Source: Tubiluchus corallicola (Eukaryota > Priapulida > Priapulimorpha > Priapulimorphida > Tubiluchidae). Taken from it: a stretch of DNA of 64,000 bases. The translations under genes and the position numbers were made by a program. Position 1 is the stretch's first letter, and each line of letters opens with the position of its first letter. This document shows, one piece after another, positions 58,701 through 64,000 of this stretch. The notes below the pieces were generated by a model. That model had not been told where the DNA came from, made no database searches, and saw nothing but the letters and a program-made list of their open reading frames with translations. Location: contig JAQGDQ010000012.1 in NCBI GenBank assembly GCA_030141605.1, forward strand, positions 494,001-558,000. Reading direction: 5' to 3'.

Positions 58701-61700
58701 ACGTACCTTCGAACCTCTCCCACTTTATTAGCACCAGCTCTTGGCAAATTGATCTTGTCTATTTTTAGGTCAGCAAGACATCCCTTAAAACCTTTAGTCA
58801 CAGACGTGCGTCCACCACTAAGTTCAGCTACCTCTGCGCCAAAGAACACGTCATGGCTATTCAGATTTAAGACATCGTTTGTTCCTGGCACGCTGCCAAG
58901 TGCAGAAAACTTGCCATCGACAATTAGCTCTGCCTGCTTCTGGTTGCGATCAACAGTAATCTCATGCCACTGACCATCATTCACGTATATGTGATTCACA
59001 CGAACAAGGCCTTCACCACTCCCACAATCAAAGCGATACTGAACAAGGCCATTTACGATCTGTAACCATTAGTAACTCATTAAGTTCTGCAATAATTTGA
59101 CCAGTGTGCTAAATGATACATAAAAGCAAAATACAAACTCTTAACATCATGTAAAGTTAAAGATTGGTATTGTTGTCAAACAAGAGACACAACACATTCA
59201 GGTAAGTAGCAAAATATACTGCACCTAGTTGCAATAACACCAAACAGGCTATCAGAAAATTAAATTGTAGAAATCTATTTAACTAAGTTCAAAGTATGAT
59301 TAAGTTTACTAAAATTTAGAAAACTCAGGTAACAAGGTGCCTCTATTTGTGCTTCATTATTTTGTGTTTTAAACAAAAAACAGTGTCCTTGTTATATAGA
59401 TATATCAAGATTAGCAAAGATTATAATTACAAATATACACATGAAAAGAATCCTACCTCCAAAATGCTGTAGTCAACTCTGCCTGAAGTGTACATGAGAT
59501 TTCCACTATCAGCAATAGTTCGCACACTCAGAGACAGGCTAAGTCTTCGATCTATCAGATTAACCAGAGTATATCTTAAATAACTCGTACCATTGAGGCT
59601 CATTGGCTTCTTCTCTGAAATAACAAGTGACACAGTTAGCATTATCACTAACAGCTTCAACATGATGTCAAGAGAATGCATGAACATTATGTAGACAGCT
59701 ACGAGTTATTTGAACTGCCATTTTCAAATTTTTATCTGAATTTTTATCGGCACTGTAATTGTACAATGTGGTCTGATAAAGTGTGTACTGGAAATCAGCA
59801 CACACCTGGACCTGATTCTGAAAACTTTATTATCTGCCTTCACCTGGCAATGTATGTTTGCTTAAACCAAACGTAACACTCACATAATCACAAGCTGGGT
59901 ACATATGATGTTCAAAATTATAGCATGTTAACCACAGTATGTTATCAAATGACATACTATGCCAACATGACAAACATATTAGCTACAAGCGTAAAACGTG
60001 TCTTATCTGAATGAGGTCAATTTCAAGTGTAAACTACAGCAGTAAAAGCTCAAAAAAGGACTGAAGACAAAATAAGGCTAGACGTGAAAATGTAATTTAG
60101 AAAGTGCTGATAACCAAAAACTGTTGAAAAGCATTGTACATGCACAAATGAGCAATTAGGCGTATTAGTTTTGGTGTGACATCACTGTCATCTCTAGCAC
60201 CTTTAACAACGCAAGTGTATAAGAAGTAAAACATAAAATAAAATACGTATTACGAATACATCAGAAATACACCAAATTATACACATCACAGATGGCCAAA
60301 AATAATTTTTTAACACACGTAGATCTAGTAAGAAGGCAAGCAAATTCACTTATTAAACTGTAGCTGTATGTAATTATGAGACCTGGCATGGTGTTTCACT
60401 AGGCTGTATGACTAATATTGTGCCAAGTAGGGCTTACTCTCGCGATCAAATCTGTGATCTACAAGTGAGCTGCTAGCCATAACTTTATGAGTTAATACAT
60501 GCATTAAAGCTAATAATTAACTGTTTTGGCCAAACTTTTTTCTTGTGAATTACTTTTAGTCTAGGTTATGCCTATGCCTTTTAGTCTAGGTAATAATAGT
60601 TAGCCTATTATTATTATTATTGTTGTTGTTGTTGTTGTTATTATTATTATTATTATTATCATCATATATTATATTATTATTATTATCATAGATACTGGTA
60701 CAGAGCAATGCTGCTATGATAATAACTGCTTTAGTATTACTACAGTAACTCACAAAAATATTCCAGATAAGGCCATACTAACTCATTTGAACCTACAATT
60801 TCTTAAGTGCGCTTTCATTAGGCTTACACAACTTATGGCTTTTGTGCAAATGAGTGAAATGCTTGTAATTTCAGGGTTTATCCATGTCTACTACTCAATC
60901 AGATAGCCAAAAGAACAGCAGTAAGTTTCATTTTTCTTTTTTCCTGAACTACCAGTATCCCTAGTCTGAATACGCTCAAAACACTTGTCAGTAAAGAGCA
61001 AAATACAAATTCTCATGCCTTTTCGGCTTCCAGTTGTTTTGTGTCAATTACACCTAAGAATCCACCATCCTTTTACAATTTCACCATTTAGAAAACATAA
61101 ATATGGGCAATCTTTGTCAGATGCACTAACTGAGCAGCACAAGACAAACTGGCGCTCTGGCAGTAAAATGTTTAAAAAGCAGGAATGGACAGAAAAAAAT
61201 TTAACCACGCTGCAATAATAACCCAGCGTGATACCAGTGATGTTATGCTAAGGCTTTCACACGCTGTACCTCATTTCTAATTTTTTTTCATTTATTGCAT
61301 GTAGTGCATTGAAGTATTGCATGGACAAAGCTATGATTTGAGGTTAACATTAAAAATGCCTTCAGCATTACTTCAATAATTCTATTCTATTCTTCCGCAA
61401 TTCAGAGAAATACTGTACAACAAACAGCTTTTGTTTTGCATTTGTACAAACTCATAGACACTGTAATATCTAAACAGCTTGTAATTCACAAAATTATCTC
61501 CAGACAGTTGACTGCAAAACGTTGAGCGCAAGTTAAGAGCTACAATTTTAGATAGTTTCACAAAACTACAGTAGGTAGCGCTTAAAAGACTCACAGTTAT
61601 AGACTCAGTCGCTTAACTTACTCAAAAACGCTTGGTACCAAGCACTTATATTCAAATGTACATAAAAACTGTCAGTAATTGACTCAAATAACTCTGCATA

Positions 61701-64000
61701 ATTGACTCAATATTTTTGCTTCACATGCTTCAATAAGACACTTTCCTGTGACTAATAAGCTTTTATGACTTTTATGTCATCTTAGTTCGCTTTTGTCCTA
61801 TACTATACATAGAAACAATCATGTTAAGTACCATTTTGTTTAGAAACAGGAACGTTTATTATGCCCTAATATGCTAGCCTAATGTTTGCTCTAACCCGCC
61901 GGTCTAATGCAATTAACCTCAATACCCAAGAATTCCTGGAAGCTAAACATTTAATCACTTGTTAAGCAGTTTGCTTTTGAAGCTCTGCCTGTCTTTGCCA
62001 GAGTTTAATCAGTTAGGTCTTGCTGTTATGCCAAGGATGCAGGTACGGTACAGTAAGCACCTCACAATAGCAAGCTGGAGCTTAGGCGAAACTACAGACG
62101 AAGCTACTTGCGGGGAAACACGGGCACCACCAACAGTTTAAGCAAGCCAAGCACTAAGTATTTTACGAGAATCTGTGCATCATACAACAACAGATTTTCA
62201 ACGTCTTTCTCATTATGAGAATTTTGTGAGCCAAGTTTTTCACAATAAGATGAAGCAGCCGACTTTGAAGGAATTTTTGTAATTTTTGCAAATAAATAAA
62301 CTTGCGTGATTTAGGAAAGTGTACTCTTTAATTTATTGCTAATTCACTTATGTAAGTTAATATTTTAAAATACTTTTCTAATTTTTAACTGCACAAAGGA
62401 ATTTAGGCATTACTTCGTTCCTAAAATTCATTAAAAAGCTTTGCAGTGTATAGTATGCTGGTGACTCATACTTCTGTACCAGTAATACTACACCCGTCAG
62501 TTAACTGGGCAAAACACTTCGCTCCCAAGATGAGTCTATTGAGCGGCGCCTACTGTATATCAAACTGGCAAGTAAAAAAACTGTATTAAGTTGGAGCTAC
62601 AGAACTGATTCTTCAAAATACTTCAAGAATGAAATGTTGATTGTTATACAATATAATTAAAAACTTACTCTCTAAGCAGTGATCATCTATGCAGTTTTTA
62701 TCTACGTCTTGTTCACAGGTGGGACCTGTCTTTCCATCCTGACAGACACACATGTAACCCACAGCAGACATGACAGGCACACAGATCTTATAAGATGGGC
62801 AAGGTTGCCTAGAGCATTCGTTAATCTCAAGCTCGCATTTCTCTCCTGTTAAAAATGTTTATACAAATTTGTCACAACAAAGAAAATAATGCTTTGTAAA
62901 CAGAAAGAAGATTATACTTAGCATGAAAAGGTACATATTCTCAGTTTCTTTTTGAATTTTGAATTACTTTTTATTAAGTTCTGCATGTTTACAGTATGAT
63001 TTATTGTACGCAATCATAGTGGTATGTTATAAAAAAATGCATTCTTTTACTCCTTTTTTTAATGTTAATCAGTTATAAAGAATATTAACTGAAGTCCACG
63101 ATATCCAAAGCTGTATCATTAAATAAATGTATTAACTGAACAAAGCAGGTGGTTTAAGGTACAAAGCATATACATATGACTAGATTAGCAGTAATTACCT
63201 CCATAGCCTTCAAGGCAGTAACAGTCGTGATCACGCTTGTGGACTGGAGAAACAAAACTAGTACTTGGTGTCACAACACTCACAACTTCCAGTTCATCCA
63301 GCATTAGTTTTTCACGACACATCCCTTGATGGCAAGTGTCAGCATTGCAGATCTCTGGCACTAAACCGATGATGTCTATGCCCATGGATTCTTCCATGGT
63401 ACGTAATGCATCAGCATTCAATTTCCGCCGCAAGACAATTGGTTTGTAGAAGCTATTTTCCTTCCTTCGAACAGCAAAGAGTACATCCAGGTCAGATGTT
63501 TTACGTTTAAATCGACCACTGCTTAGTGCTGTCTGTTGAATGCTGACTATGTATACATCTCTAGAGCGCACCATTAGCTCGTTCCGAACAGCACGGATAA
63601 AATGTTGTTTGTGAGCCAAAAGAAACTGCTCTGGAGTGACATCGGCAATTTGAATGCTAACACTATGTTGCAACATGTCTTCCGAGATCAAGATGACGGT
63701 AATATACACCTCTCCATAAGAAACGTATTTACCATCTGATACGCTGACGTTGACTTTATATTCACCCACATCTAAACCTTTGTGAGCTTTTATATAGCCT
63801 GCATTGTCAATATCAAAAACATGCCCATAAGGTGGCAACACCTGATATGATAATGTATCATATACATCTGCATCAGTTGCCTTCACCTTTCCAACAATTC
63901 CACCCGGAAATTCATCAAGGTAAGAATTGACACTAGCACGTAAACCACTAACGACGGGTGGATACTGACTTTCTTCAATCACATTTACTTTTACCCAAGT
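49725..64000 (-). CDS. FAT1/2/3-like protocadherin, 3' part (partial)
   Basis: Thirteen exons, 1110 residues, open at the right edge. Exons: 64000-63199, 62845-62669, 59614-59457, 59059-58707, 57819-57605, 56839-56605, 56314-56217, 55990-55716, 54671-54563, 54373-54263, 52218-52177, 50871-50696, 50306-49725. Order: end of the last cadherin repeat (about 1-105), the membrane-proximal FAT block, an EGF (about 255-325), laminin G split over two exons (about 330-495, with VDYSILE, YRFDCGSGEG and NDGQWHEI), four EGFs, the last with calcium-binding DIDEC, and one TM helix (about 680-702). The cytoplasmic tail has VPPRPLSYV, GYYWDASDW, NQYLP, a run of six prolines and the C-terminus HTQV. The same modules in the same order, and a tail ending HTEV, are found in vertebrate FAT1. 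The family acts in planar polarity, actin control through Ena/VASP, and adhesion. The upstream cadherin array lies outside the window. Confidence 0.95.
52177..52218 (-). other. Candidate 42-bp cassette exon of the FAT-like gene
   Basis: Bounded by an AAG acceptor and a strong donor CAG|GTATGT. It starts and ends in the same phase, adding 14 residues (DVPLSNARRCGRSA) just before GYYWDASDW. Leaving it out keeps the frame: the preceding exon then joins directly to give LPGYYWDASDW. Its inclusion is inferred, not shown. Confidence 0.6.
54950..55632. repeat. Dispersed repeat copy 1 (about 680 bp)
   Basis: In the intron after the TM exon of the FAT-like gene. It is collinear with 60690-61363 along its length. 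Shared blocks include GACAAAGCTATGATTTGAG, TTAACATTAAAAATGC, TGAGCAGCACAAG and CTCTGGCAGT. No terminal inverted repeat was made out. Confidence 0.75.
60605..60690. repeat. TTA/TTG trinucleotide microsatellite
   Basis: TTATTATTA, then six TTG units, then a long TTA run ending in ATC words. Lies in the longest FAT-like intron, directly before repeat copy 2. Confidence 0.9.
60690..61363. repeat. Dispersed repeat copy 2 (about 670 bp)
   Basis: Same orientation as copy 1 (54950-55632), diverged by roughly a quarter by eye, with small indels. Located in the 3-kb intron between the EGF exon and the first laminin-G exon of the FAT-like gene. Confidence 0.75.

Overview
This is a eukaryotic nuclear window: AT-rich, with GT-AG introns, large intergenic spaces and many transposon remnants. 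The gene content (FOXK, COMMD2, SLC10 carriers, a FAT1/2/3-type giant protocadherin) makes it an invertebrate metazoan. I cannot place it further; an early-branching animal such as a sponge is only a guess. I found no prokaryotic features, CRISPR arrays, rRNA or tRNA genes.

Layout. (1) 3.9-11.1 kb, minus strand: a complete nine-exon FOXK gene with FHA and forkhead domains. Two non-autonomous DNA transposons sit in its introns. (2) 12.4-19.5 kb: gene-poor. It holds a 21-bp minisatellite, a decayed Ty3/gypsy gag-protease fragment and pieces of LINE elements. (3) 20.2-25.6 kb and 34.3-37.7 kb, both minus strand: two paralogous four-exon SLC10-type sodium/bile-acid symporters with identical intron positions. 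(4) 27.3-33.3 kb, plus strand, between the two carriers: an eight-exon gene for a 502-residue protein I do not recognise. It is divergent from the first carrier and convergent with the second. (5) 39.9-44.7 kb: two different LINE remnants, both minus strand, and a recent 162-bp tandem duplication. (6) 46.1-46.7 kb, plus strand: COMMD2 as a single uninterrupted exon. (7) 49.7-64.0 kb, minus strand: the 3' part (13 exons, 1110 residues) of a FAT-like protocadherin, running off the right edge. It has the last cadherin repeat, EGF and laminin-G modules, one membrane helix, and a cytoplasmic tail ending in a PDZ-ligand motif.

The genes do not form a pathway. They are a transcription factor, a membrane carrier pair, a COMMD trafficking protein and an adhesion receptor placed side by side. 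I joined exons by hand. In all five multi-exon models the reading phase is kept across every junction, and each complete coding length is a multiple of three. The strongest leads are the intact transposon ends with target duplications, a phase-neutral 42-bp cassette exon in the FAT-like tail, a GC-AG intron in one carrier, the intronless COMMD2, and the unrecognised 502-residue protein.
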